Shown here one piece after another: positions 1 to 5,057 of a stretch of DNA of 6,335 nt. Below the pieces are notes generated by a model that made no database searches, had not been told where the DNA came from, and saw only the letters and a program-made list of their open reading frames with translations. This stretch comes from Bacillota bacterium (GTDB lineage: Bacteria > Bacillota > Bacilli > Bacillales > Cytobacillaceae), in contig JAEWIG010000429.1 of assembly GCA_023387295.1 (NCBI GenBank), positions 1 to 6,335 of the forward strand. The letters run 5' to 3'. The position numbers were made by a program, and so were the translations under genes. Every line of letters starts with the position of its first letter. Position 1 is the first letter of the stretch.

Positions 1-2
1 AG

Positions 3-1433
3 CTTTACAAAATGTATATTGATGGACATTGGGTAGGGGATGATTGTGAGGAATTCATTAACGTAACGAACCCTGCAACACAGGAAATTGTCGGTGTTAT
101 TCCAAAAGGGGGAACGAGCGAAGCAAAGCTGGCTGTGGATGCTGCCTATACTGCATTTAAAATCTGGTCAAAGAAAACAGCTGAGGAACGTAGTCGACTC
201 CTTATGAAGTGGTTCCAGCTTATCGATGAGAACAAAGAAGAAATAGGCAGAATCATGACACTTGAGCAAGGAAAACCGTTGAAAGAAGCAATCGGTGAAG
301 TAGCTTATGCAAACAGTTTTATTTCTTGGTATGCAGAAGAGGGTAAGCGTGTTTATGGAGAAACCATTCCAGCTAGTCATCCGAATAAGCGAATTCTTGT
401 CCGTAAAGAACCAGTTGGCGTTATTGCAGCCATTACACCATGGAACTTTCCAGCAGCCATGATTACTCGGAAAGTTGCACCAGCCCTCGCTGCGGGATGC
501 ACAGCTGTTGTAAAGCCTGCACAGCAAACACCATTAACTGCCTTAAAGCTTGCGGAGTATGCTGAAAAGGCAGGAATTCCTAAAGGAGTATTAAATGTCG
601 TAACTGGAAAGTCATCGGAAATTGGTGATGCATGGTTAACGGACTCTAGAGTCAGGAAAATTACTTTTACTGGTTCAACTGAGATCGGAAAACTGCTGAT
701 GAAGGGTGCAGCAGAAAATGTGAAGAAAATTTCTCTGGAGCTTGGTGGGAATGCACCATTTATTGTGATGGATGATGCGAATTTAGAAAAGGCTGCAAAA
801 GGATTGATCGGTTCGAAATTCCGTAATGCCGGGCAAACATGCATCTGTACTAACCGTATCTATGTACATGAAGCGGTCTTAGAGGAGTTTGTGGAAATCT
901 TTACTAAAGAGCTTAGTCAATTAAAGGTTGGTAATGGGCTTGAAGAAGGAACGGATATTGGACCATTAATTGATCAGGCAGCAATTGATAAAGTAAAAGA
1001 GTTGCTTGATGATGCTGTAGCCAATGGCGGGAAAATCGTTTATCAAGGTGATAAACCAGAAACAGTTGATGGCCATTACTACAATCCTACGATTATTACA
1101 AATATCGACGAAAATATGCTTTGTGTAAATGAAGAAATTTTTGGCCCGCTTGCCCCAATCGCTACTTTTAAAACAGAGGAAGAAGTCATTGAACGAGCAA
1201 ATGCAACGAATTACGGACTTGCTGCCTATGTGTTTACAGAAAATTTAAGTCGCGCTTTTCATATAAGCGAAGAGCTTGAATATGGCATTGTTGGTGTGAA
1301 TGATGGATTACCATCTACAGCACAAGCTCCATTTGGCGGTTATAAAGAAAGTGGTCTTGGAAGAGAAGGCGGCCATCATGGAATAGAAGAATATTTGGAA
1401 GTAAAATATATTTCGATTGCCTTAAATGATTAA
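3..1433 (+). CDS. gabD: Succinate-semialdehyde dehydrogenase, NAD(P)-dependent (5' end probably outside window)
   Basis: This cytoplasmic aldehyde dehydrogenase would oxidise succinic semialdehyde to succinate, the last step of the GABA shunt. Numbering from the ATG at 12 (473 residues), the family marks are all present: TPWNFP with the oxyanion Asn145, cofactor Lys168 in VVKPA, the nucleotide-fold FTGSTEIG (219-226), general base Glu243 in LELGG, catalytic Cys277 in GQTCIC, EEIFGPLAP (374-382), and the C-terminal FGGYKESGLGREGG. GQTCxCxNR and the ending GIEEYLEVKYISI are typical of GabD rather than of general aldehyde dehydrogenases. The residue after KPA is Gln171, so NAD versus NADP preference is unclear. 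The ATG at 12 has no Shine-Dalgarno in the visible 11 bases, and the frame stays open to position 3 (Leu-Tyr-Lys before Met). The true start is therefore probably just upstream. A related semialdehyde such as glutarate semialdehyde is the main alternative substrate. Confidence 0.9.
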   Translation, partial: LYKMYIDGHWVGDDCEEFINVTNPATQEIVGVIPKGGTSEAKLAVDAAYTAFKIWSKKTAEERSRLLMKWFQLIDENKEEIGRIMTLEQGKPLKEAIGEVAYANSFISWYAEEGKRVYGETIPASHPNKRILVRKEPVGVIAAITPWNFPAAMITRKVAPALAAGCTAVVKPAQQTPLTALKLAEYAEKAGIPKGVLNVVTGKSSEIGDAWLTDSRVRKITFTGSTEIGKLLMKGAAENVKKISLELGGNAPFIVMDDANLEKAAKGLIGSKFRNAGQTCICTNRIYVHEAVLEEFVEIFTKELSQLKVGNGLEEGTDIGPLIDQAAIDKVKELLDDAVANGGKIVYQGDKPETVDGHYYNPTIITNIDENMLCVNEEIFGPLAPIATFKTEEEVIERANATNYGLAAYVFTENLSRAFHISEELEYGIVGVNDGLPSTAQAPFGGYKESGLGREGGHHGIEEYLEVKYISIALND

Positions 1434-1449
1434 AAGATAGATTGCCGAA

Positions 1450-1549
1450 TTCGGAAATAAAATGCAGATTTCGAGAATAAAACGTACATTTCGAAAATAA
1501 AACGTGATTTTCGAGAATATATCACAGAAATTGAGAATAATATGATTAA
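1450..1549 (+). repeat. Tandem array of five degenerate 20-bp units (array 1)
   Basis: Five units start at 1450, 1470, 1490, 1510 and 1530, giving an exact 20-bp period. Each begins TTCGRRAATAA or a close variant (the last is ATTGAGAATAA), followed by a more variable 9-base tail, often AACGTNNAT. The array begins 16 bases after the gabD stop and ends within the first base pairs of the terminator stem, so it would be transcribed as the gabD 3' untranslated region. The same unit recurs between tetR and the SMR genes (4104-4223). The unit at 1510 and the one at 4184 share the first 16 bases. I do not recognise a named repeat family. Short open frames on the opposite strand come from the repeats and are not genes. 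Confidence 0.85.
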
Positions 1550-1585
1550 TGCGCTTTGAACGAACGTGTTCAAAGCGCATTTTTT
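1548..1585 (+). terminator. Intrinsic terminator of gabD
   Basis: A perfect 14-bp stem (1548-1561 with 1568-1581) encloses a six-base loop, GAACGT. A run of six T starts at 1580 at the foot of the 3' arm. There is no T-tract on the other strand, so it acts rightward only. It separates gabD from the NhaC-family gene. Confidence 0.93.
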
Positions 1586-1609
1586 GTTGTTATTTGAGTA
1601 TGACCGAGA

Positions 1610-1659
1610 TTTTACAGTATGTAAAAGTTCTACTGATTGAAATTTTACATTATGCACTG
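1610..1659 (+). promoter_or_regulatory. Candidate upstream activator site for the sigma-54 promoter
   Basis: Positions 1610-1626 form a perfect inverted repeat: TTTTACA, three bases, TGTAAAA. The left arm recurs exactly at 1643-1649 with a degenerate right side (TGCACTG). The two copies are 33 bp apart, about three helical turns. They lie roughly 90-140 bp upstream of the -24 element at 1747, the usual range for enhancer sites of sigma-54 activators (bacterial enhancer-binding proteins). The repeat and spacing are seen directly; the protein that binds is inferred. A GabR-like or other AAA+ activator would be the candidate, but no such gene is in the window. Confidence 0.55.
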
Positions 1660-1691
1660 TTGAATGAATTATGCAAATTGGTATATATAAA

Positions 1692-1719
1692 TTTATCTTT
1701 CTAAGAAAATAAAGATAAA
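1692..1719 (+). repeat. Inverted repeat between activator site and sigma-54 promoter
   Basis: TTTATCTTT (1692-1700) and AAAGATAAA (1711-1719) are perfect 9-bp inverted arms around a 10-base spacer. The element sits about 28 bp upstream of the -24 box, where an enhancer-promoter loop would bend. It could be a second regulator site or a bending element; nothing in the sequence decides which. It is too AT-rich, and too distant from any stop codon, to be a convincing terminator. Confidence 0.45.
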
Positions 1720-1746
1720 ATACTGATAATTACGAACATTAAAAAT

Positions 1747-1762
1747 TGGCACGAAATTTGCA
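1747..1762 (+). promoter_or_regulatory. Sigma-54 (SigL) -24/-12 promoter of the NhaC-family gene
   Basis: TGGCACG (1747-1753), four bases (AAAT), then TTGCA (1758-1762) matches the sigma-54 consensus TGGCACG-N4-TTGCW at every defined base, including the invariant GG and GC. Transcription would start near 1773, giving a leader of about 30 nt that carries the ribosome-binding site. Sigma-54 promoters absolutely need an enhancer-binding ATPase; the palindromic element at 1610-1659 is the candidate site. Confidence 0.85.
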
Positions 1763-1801
1763 ACGGATATTAGGAAACATTTATTTCACGGAGAAAGAGG
1801 G

Positions 1802-3259
1802 ATGATAATGGCAAAAAAGAAAACACCTTCATTAGGGGTAGCTCTAATTCCAATTGTTGCAATGGTCGGGTTTTTATTTACAGGGATTTTTATGTTCGAA
1901 TCGGATCCGCATATTCCGCTAATGTTAAGTGCAACAGTTGCCACGATTGTGGCTGTATATTTAGGATATTCATGGCGCGAGCTTGAAAAGGGAGTTATTA
2001 AGGCAGTATCACTTGCATTGCAAGCTCTGCTCATTTTAATGATTATAGGTACAATTATTGGGACTTGGTTAGCAGGTGGGATTGTTCCAACCATGATTTT
2101 CTATGGACTTGAAATATTACCACCAGGAGTTTTCCTGCCAGCCGCAGCATTAATTTGTAGTGTTGTTGCCATTGCTTCTGGAAATGCTTGGACAGCAGCT
2201 GGTACGATTGGGATTGCTGTTATGGGCGTTGGTATCGGATTAGGGGTAAATCCTGCCATGGTAGCAGGAGCGATTATATCTGGTTGTTATTTTGGAGATA
2301 AGATCTCTCCGCTTTCTGAAACGACGAATATGTCACCAGGAATTACGGGAGTCGACCTTTTTGACCATATAAAGCATATGCTTTATACAACGATTCCTGC
2401 TTTAGTTATATCGGTCATTATCTTTTTCTTCTTAGGTCTTACATTTAAGGATACAGGTGCAGGAACCGATGAAATAGCAGCTCTTCAGCAAAACTTGAGT
2501 GATATTTTTGTTATTAGTCCATGGCTTTTACTTGTTCCAGTTGTTGTACTTGGAATGATTGCGATGAAAACACCAGCGATTCCAGGTCTTTTCATCGGTT
2601 CTATCTTAGGCGGAATTGTTGCTGTTACTGTGCAAGGGTTTTCGATAGGTGATATTTTGGGGATTATGGTATATGGCTTTGAGATGGAAACAGGGAACGT
2701 CGTTCTTGACAACTTGTTAAATAATGGTGGAACAGAAGCGATGATGTATACGGTTTCTCTCGTTATGATTGCCATGAGTTTTGGCGGAATATTAGAAACA
2801 ACAGGGATATTGCAAACCATTGTTAATGCATTATTAAATCTTGCGAAATCAACTGGAAGCTTAATTACAACAACAGTAGCAACTTGCATAACTGCAAACG
2901 TAGTTGCTTGTGATCAGTATATGTCTATCCTTCTTCCGGGAAGAATGTATTTAACCGCTTATCGAAAGCGCGGACTCCATCCGAAGAACTTATCACGGAC
3001 ACTTGAGGATGCAGGTACAATGACATCTCCGTTAGTACCGTGGAATACATGTGGGGCATTTATGACAGCGACTCTCGGAGTATCAACCTTTGCTTATGCT
3101 CCTTACGCATTTTTGTGCATTATTAGTCCACTTATGGCGATCATTTATGCATATACCGGCTTTACAATTGAGAAACTTCCACAGGAAGAAATTGATCGTA
3201 TCGAGGCAGAAGAAAACATGTTGAATCATCCGTATGATACGGTAGAGCAAACTTCATAA
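1802..3259 (+). CDS. nhaC: NhaC-family Na+/H+ antiporter, possibly an organic-anion antiporter
   Basis: This 485-residue integral membrane protein belongs to the NhaC family, which includes Na+/H+ antiporters and the B. subtilis malate/Na+-lactate antiporter MleN. Family blocks seen are GNAWTAAGTIG (127-137), GDKISPLSETTNM (165-177), NVVACDQYMSILLPGRMY (366-383) and EDAGTMTSPLVPWNTCGAF (402-420). About a dozen hydrophobic stretches run from residue 11 to 455, and an acidic cytoplasm-like tail follows. Length is normal for the family. Two starts compete, ATG 1802 and ATG 1808. GGAG at 1790-1793 is eight bases before the first, and AGAGG at 1796-1800 is seven bases before the second, so the protein may begin at Met3 (MAKKKTPS). 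The gene stands alone between two terminators under a sigma-54 promoter. Its neighbour gabD suggests a substrate linked to GABA or dicarboxylate metabolism, but this is inference and the family assignment alone does not fix the substrate. Confidence 0.88.
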   Translation: MIMAKKKTPSLGVALIPIVAMVGFLFTGIFMFESDPHIPLMLSATVATIVAVYLGYSWRELEKGVIKAVSLALQALLILMIIGTIIGTWLAGGIVPTMIFYGLEILPPGVFLPAAALICSVVAIASGNAWTAAGTIGIAVMGVGIGLGVNPAMVAGAIISGCYFGDKISPLSETTNMSPGITGVDLFDHIKHMLYTTIPALVISVIIFFFLGLTFKDTGAGTDEIAALQQNLSDIFVISPWLLLVPVVVLGMIAMKTPAIPGLFIGSILGGIVAVTVQGFSIGDILGIMVYGFEMETGNVVLDNLLNNGGTEAMMYTVSLVMIAMSFGGILETTGILQTIVNALLNLAKSTGSLITTTVATCITANVVACDQYMSILLPGRMYLTAYRKRGLHPKNLSRTLEDAGTMTSPLVPWNTCGAFMTATLGVSTFAYAPYAFLCIISPLMAIIYAYTGFTIEKLPQEEIDRIEAEENMLNHPYDTVEQTS

Positions 3260-3267
3260 GATTAATA

Positions 3268-3307
3268 GATGCATTTTGAATCTCGTATTCAAAATGCATC
3301 TTTTTTT
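3268..3307 (+). terminator. Intrinsic terminator of the NhaC-family gene
   Basis: A perfect 14-bp stem (3268-3281 with 3287-3300) with the five-base loop CTCGT is followed directly by seven T (3301-3307). It begins eight bases after the stop codon. Its stem resembles that of the gabD terminator at 10 of 14 positions, and the four differences are compensated on the opposite arm. Confidence 0.94.
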
Positions 3308-3339
3308 GCTGAAAATTTTATGACAAAAAACGACGTAAT

Positions 3340-3368
3340 TTGACAATAAAATTGAATCTCGATAAAAT
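3340..3368 (+). promoter_or_regulatory. Sigma-A promoter of the tetR-SMR-SMR operon
   Basis: TTGACA (3340-3345), a 17-base spacer and TAAAAT (3363-3368) form a near-consensus housekeeping promoter. The expected start is about 3375, giving a leader of about 160 nt before the tetR ATG at 3539. The next downstream terminator-like structure lies beyond the SMR genes, so the promoter probably serves all three. Confidence 0.75.
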
Positions 3369-3369
3369 G

Positions 3370-3386
3370 AATGATAGTCAGTCATT
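3370..3386 (+). promoter_or_regulatory. Operator-like palindrome at the tetR transcription start
   Basis: AATGA (3370-3374) and TCATT (3382-3386) form an inverted repeat around TAGTCAG, symmetric at 12 of 17 positions. It begins two bases after the -10 box and covers the predicted start, where a bound repressor would block initiation. Read on the other strand it is AATGACTGACTATCATT, which looks like the TGAC/GTCA-rich operators common for TetR repressors. Autoregulation by the downstream TetR protein is inferred. Confidence 0.5.
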
Positions 3387-3429
3387 TTTCTATATGAAAC
3401 TAAATCATCGTTGGATCTATTGAACAAGC

Positions 3430-3468
3430 CTCGATTTACAGTGTAATCACTAGCGCAGTGAAATAGAG
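3430..3468 (+). other. Potential hairpin in the tetR leader
   Basis: CTCGATTT (3430-3437) can pair with AAATAGAG (3461-3468) with one mismatch, enclosing CACT (3448-3451) paired with AGTG (3457-3460). The same CACT can instead pair with an upstream AGTG (3440-3443), so two exclusive folds are possible. An 11-bp palindrome, TTACAGTGTAA (3436-3446), overlaps this. The region has no coding potential that I can support. It may be a structured leader or a second operator; I do not recognise a riboswitch class. Confidence 0.3.
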
Positions 3469-3507
3469 ACGACGACATTCGCCCGAAAGATTGTGAACAG
3501 ATACACA

Positions 3508-3523
3508 TTGTTATTTTTAACAA
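3508..3523 (+). promoter_or_regulatory. Short inverted repeat just before the tetR ribosome-binding site
   Basis: TTGTTA (3508-3513), four T, then TAACAA (3518-3523) is a perfect 6-bp inverted repeat ending two bases before the AAGGA Shine-Dalgarno (3526-3530). It could be a small hairpin beside the ribosome-binding site or a regulator site; it is short and AT-rich, so chance is possible. Confidence 0.35.
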
Positions 3524-3538
3524 GAAAGGATTTAGATA

Positions 3539-4114
3539 ATGGACAAAAGAGAGAAAATCATCCATGCCGCGGTGGAGGTTTTTAAAGAAAAAGGAATTGA
3601 AAAAACGAAGATTGCCGATATTGTGAAACTGGCGGGTATTGCACAAGGAACGTATTATTTATACTTTCCCTCAAAATTAGCCGTTATGCCTGCTATTGCA
3701 GAGGTGATGGTCGAGAAGACGATCGCTGCTGTGAAAAATGAAGTTCAGGAGGAAGCTCCATTTTCTATAAGACTATCTCAGGTAGTTGATGCTATTTTTA
3801 AGATTAATAGAGATTATCGGGATGTTTTGGCGCTTATTTATGCCGGCTTGGCATCTTCTGAGCATATTAAAGAGTGGGAAAGTGTGTACGAGCCTTTTTA
3901 TTCGTGGCTTACTGAATTTTTTCATGAAGCAAGGGCATCAGGGAAAATACGCGAGTCTATTCATGTAGAGCGTATTTCAAAATTATTCATTGGTCTTGTC
4001 GAATCGGCTGCTGAACAAATTTACTTATATGACTATCGACAGGATGAGCAGGCTGCTGTTCAAAAAGCGGAGGTTTTAGACTTTTTAAAGCATGGACTTG
4101 GAATTCGAGAATAA
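3539..4114 (+). CDS. TetR-family transcriptional regulator
   Basis: This 191-residue protein has the standard TetR layout. The N-terminal helix-turn-helix spans residues 5-48 (IIHAAVEVFKEKGIEKTKI, then DIVKLAGIAQGTYYLYFPSK, with recognition helix around 35-42). An all-helical ligand-binding and dimerisation domain follows to the C-terminus. The ATG at 3539 is preceded by AAGGA with an eight-base spacer, which fixes the start. It heads an apparent operon with two SMR transporter genes, the same order as B. subtilis yvdT-yvdS-yvdR, so it probably represses that operon and itself and is released by an efflux substrate. The inducer cannot be read from sequence. Its last three codons and stop (I-R-E-TAA) come from the first unit of a 20-bp repeat array, which may have replaced the original 3' end. 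Confidence 0.88.
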   Translation: MDKREKIIHAAVEVFKEKGIEKTKIADIVKLAGIAQGTYYLYFPSKLAVMPAIAEVMVEKTIAAVKNEVQEEAPFSIRLSQVVDAIFKINRDYRDVLALIYAGLASSEHIKEWESVYEPFYSWLTEFFHEARASGKIRESIHVERISKLFIGLVESAAEQIYLYDYRQDEQAAVQKAEVLDFLKHGLGIRE

Positions 4115-4223
4115 ATCGTGAATTTCGATAATATATCTCTAAATTCGGTAATAAAACAAGGATTTCGAGAATAAAATTCAAACTTCGAGAATATATCACG
4201 AAATACAAAAAATATACGGAAAT
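4104..4223 (+). repeat. Tandem array of six degenerate 20-bp units (array 2)
   Basis: Units start at 4104, 4124, 4144, 4164, 4184 and 4204, again at exactly 20-bp spacing. Five begin TTCG and carry the core TTCGAGAATAWAWC or a close variant; the sixth is decayed (TACAAAAAATATA). The approximate consensus of both arrays together is TTCGAGAATAAAACGTGAAT. The first unit overlaps the 3' end of tetR and provides its TAA stop at 4112-4114. The rest fill most of the 165-base gap before the first SMR gene, in the same orientation relative to transcription as array 1. No terminator or clear promoter is visible here; the remaining 4224-4260 is plain AT-rich sequence. Confidence 0.85.
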
Positions 4224-4279
4224 TCATCATTTTACGAAACAAATTTTGCTTTACAGCTAACATCAGGAGGATTTTCACA

Positions 4280-4627
4280 GTGAATAAGGCTTGGTTTTAT
4301 GTATTTTTAACATGTTTTTTTGAATTAGTATGGGTTTATGGTTTTAATAAAGCAACGACATGGTGGCATTGGGTAATCATTATCGGGATTATTCTTATCG
4401 ACTTTTATTTTCTACCAAAAGCTTGTGAGACCTTACCGACAGGAACGGTATATGCAGTCTTTGCCGCAGTTGGAACGGTTGGAACAGTATTAATGGATGT
4501 ATTCTTATTTGGAGGAAGTTTCAGTGCTGGTAAGTTTTTCTTTGTCGCTCTTTTAGTCATTGGAGTTATCGGGTTAAATATCGCTGATAACCATGGTGAA
4601 AAAAAAGCAGCAAAGGAGGTTATGTAA
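4280..4627 (+). CDS. SMR-family efflux transporter subunit (YvdS/YkkC-like)
   Basis: This 115-residue small multidrug resistance protein has four membrane helices (about 4-22, 30-47, 56-76, 83-101). The coupling glutamate is Glu15 in helix 1 (FFELVWVYG), and the helix 3 packing motif GTVYAVFAAVGTVG spans 55-68. A lysine-rich tail (HGEKKAAKEV) follows helix 4. Such tails are frequent in the longer member of paired SMR proteins. Translation starts at a GTG (4280) nine bases after a perfect AGGAGG (4265-4270). Positive charges at the N-terminus, the middle loop and the tail lean towards an N-inside orientation. It most likely forms a heterodimer with the next product. SMR proteins exchange protons for cationic drugs or guanidinium compounds across the cytoplasmic membrane; which substrate applies here is not visible. 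Confidence 0.9.
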   Translation: MNKAWFYVFLTCFFELVWVYGFNKATTWWHWVIIIGIILIDFYFLPKACETLPTGTVYAVFAAVGTVGTVLMDVFLFGGSFSAGKFFFVALLVIGVIGLNIADNHGEKKAAKEVM

Positions 4628-4628
4628 T

Positions 4629-4946
4629 ATGGGTTGGTTATTTGTCTTCTTAGCCGCTGCATGTGAAATAACTGGTACGATTGGACTTAAATTGTATAGC
4701 CAACAAAAAACGCTAAGGAATGGTCTACTTTATTTAGGTGGTTTTGGAGCGTCATTTGTTTTTTTATATCAATCGTTTAACTTCTTGCAGGTAAGTGTCT
4801 CTTATGCGGTTTGGATTGGGATTGGAACGGCCGGTGCTGTCCTCATTAATATGATTCTCTTCGGTGAATCGAAAAGTTTGGGGCGGATTTTAAGTGTGCT
4901 CATAATCGTGATTGGAGTCGTTGGTTTAAAGGCGTTATCTTATTAA
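4629..4946 (+). CDS. SMR-family efflux transporter subunit (YvdR/YkkD-like)
   Basis: This is the second small multidrug resistance protein, 105 residues, with four membrane helices. The essential helix 1 glutamate is Glu13 (AAACEITGTIGLK), helix 3 carries SYAVWIGIGTAG (58-69), and helix 4 ends IGVVGLKALSY. The start is set at ATG 4629 because AAAGGAGGT (4612-4620) sits eight bases before it inside the previous gene; a longer in-frame ATG at 4593 has no such site. Only one base separates it from the preceding stop, so translation is probably coupled. Its basic residues cluster in loops 1 and 3 (Lys21, Lys27, Arg30, Lys82, Arg86), predicting N-outside, opposite to its partner, as expected for a paired heterodimeric SMR pump. 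Confidence 0.92.
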   Translation: MGWLFVFLAAACEITGTIGLKLYSQQKTLRNGLLYLGGFGASFVFLYQSFNFLQVSVSYAVWIGIGTAGAVLINMILFGESKSLGRILSVLIIVIGVVGLKALSY

Positions 4947-5009
4947 GAAGTTTGAATCAAAAGGATAGTATAGGATGTAAATACCAGCCCATTCTCCTTT
5001 TCATATAAC

Positions 5010-5042
5010 ACTAGTTTTTGTTATGATAAAAAGTAGTTTTTT
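5010..5042 (+). promoter_or_regulatory. Putative extended -10 promoter of mscS, overlapping an AT-rich hairpin
   Basis: TGTTATGAT (5019-5027) fits an extended -10 element (TGnTATAAT), with only a poor -35 (TTTTCA or TTTCAT near 4998-5004). Start would be near 5034, about 24 bases before the ATG. The same bases lie in an imperfect stem (5010-5019 with 5028-5037, one mismatch) followed by six T, so a weak terminator for the SMR operon is the alternative reading. Upstream, AAAAGGA (4959-4965) and TCCTTTT (4995-5001) could pair across a long loop but have no T-tract. Confidence 0.4.
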
Positions 5043-5057
5043 AATAGGAGGAGAATT

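Noticed and set aside
377..844. Reverse-strand open frames inside gabD (168-527 and 377-844)
   Set aside because: They are opposite-strand shadows of a well-conserved enzyme gene with no start signals.
1450..1549. CRISPR array
   Set aside because: The repeats are 20 bp head to tail with no unique spacers between them, and no cas genes are present.
1430..1657. Reverse-strand open frame of 75 residues across array 1 and the terminator
   Set aside because: It is built from the 20-bp repeats and a terminator stem, has no ribosome-binding site and yields a low-complexity peptide.
1660..1691. Sigma-A promoter TTGAAT with TATATA or TATAAA before nhaC
   Set aside because: Spacing is ambiguous in a very AT-rich stretch, and the sigma-54 site downstream is far stronger; a weak secondary promoter cannot be excluded.
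3394..3423. Nine-codon leader peptide frame (MKLNHRWIY) in the tetR leader
   Set aside because: There is no Shine-Dalgarno before it and no run of regulatory codons; such a short frame is expected by chance.
3469..3538. Guanidine riboswitch before the SMR operon
   Set aside because: The ACGACGAC stretch recalls ACGR elements, but the paired hairpins and conserved blocks of the guanidine classes are not visible.
3254..3646. Reverse-strand open frame of 130 residues between the nhaC terminator and tetR
   Set aside because: It spans a terminator hairpin, the tetR promoter and the tetR helix-turn-helix coding region, and resembles no protein I know.
3987..4278. Two overlapping reverse-strand open frames (73 and 72 residues) across array 2
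   Set aside because: Both repeat peptides of the YSR/FILE kind arise from the 20-bp units read backwards, and they overlap tetR. No translation signal is present.
4593..4628. Longer start for the second SMR protein
   Set aside because: The extension lies inside the first SMR gene and lacks a ribosome-binding site, while ATG 4629 has an ideal one and gives the usual SMR N-terminus.
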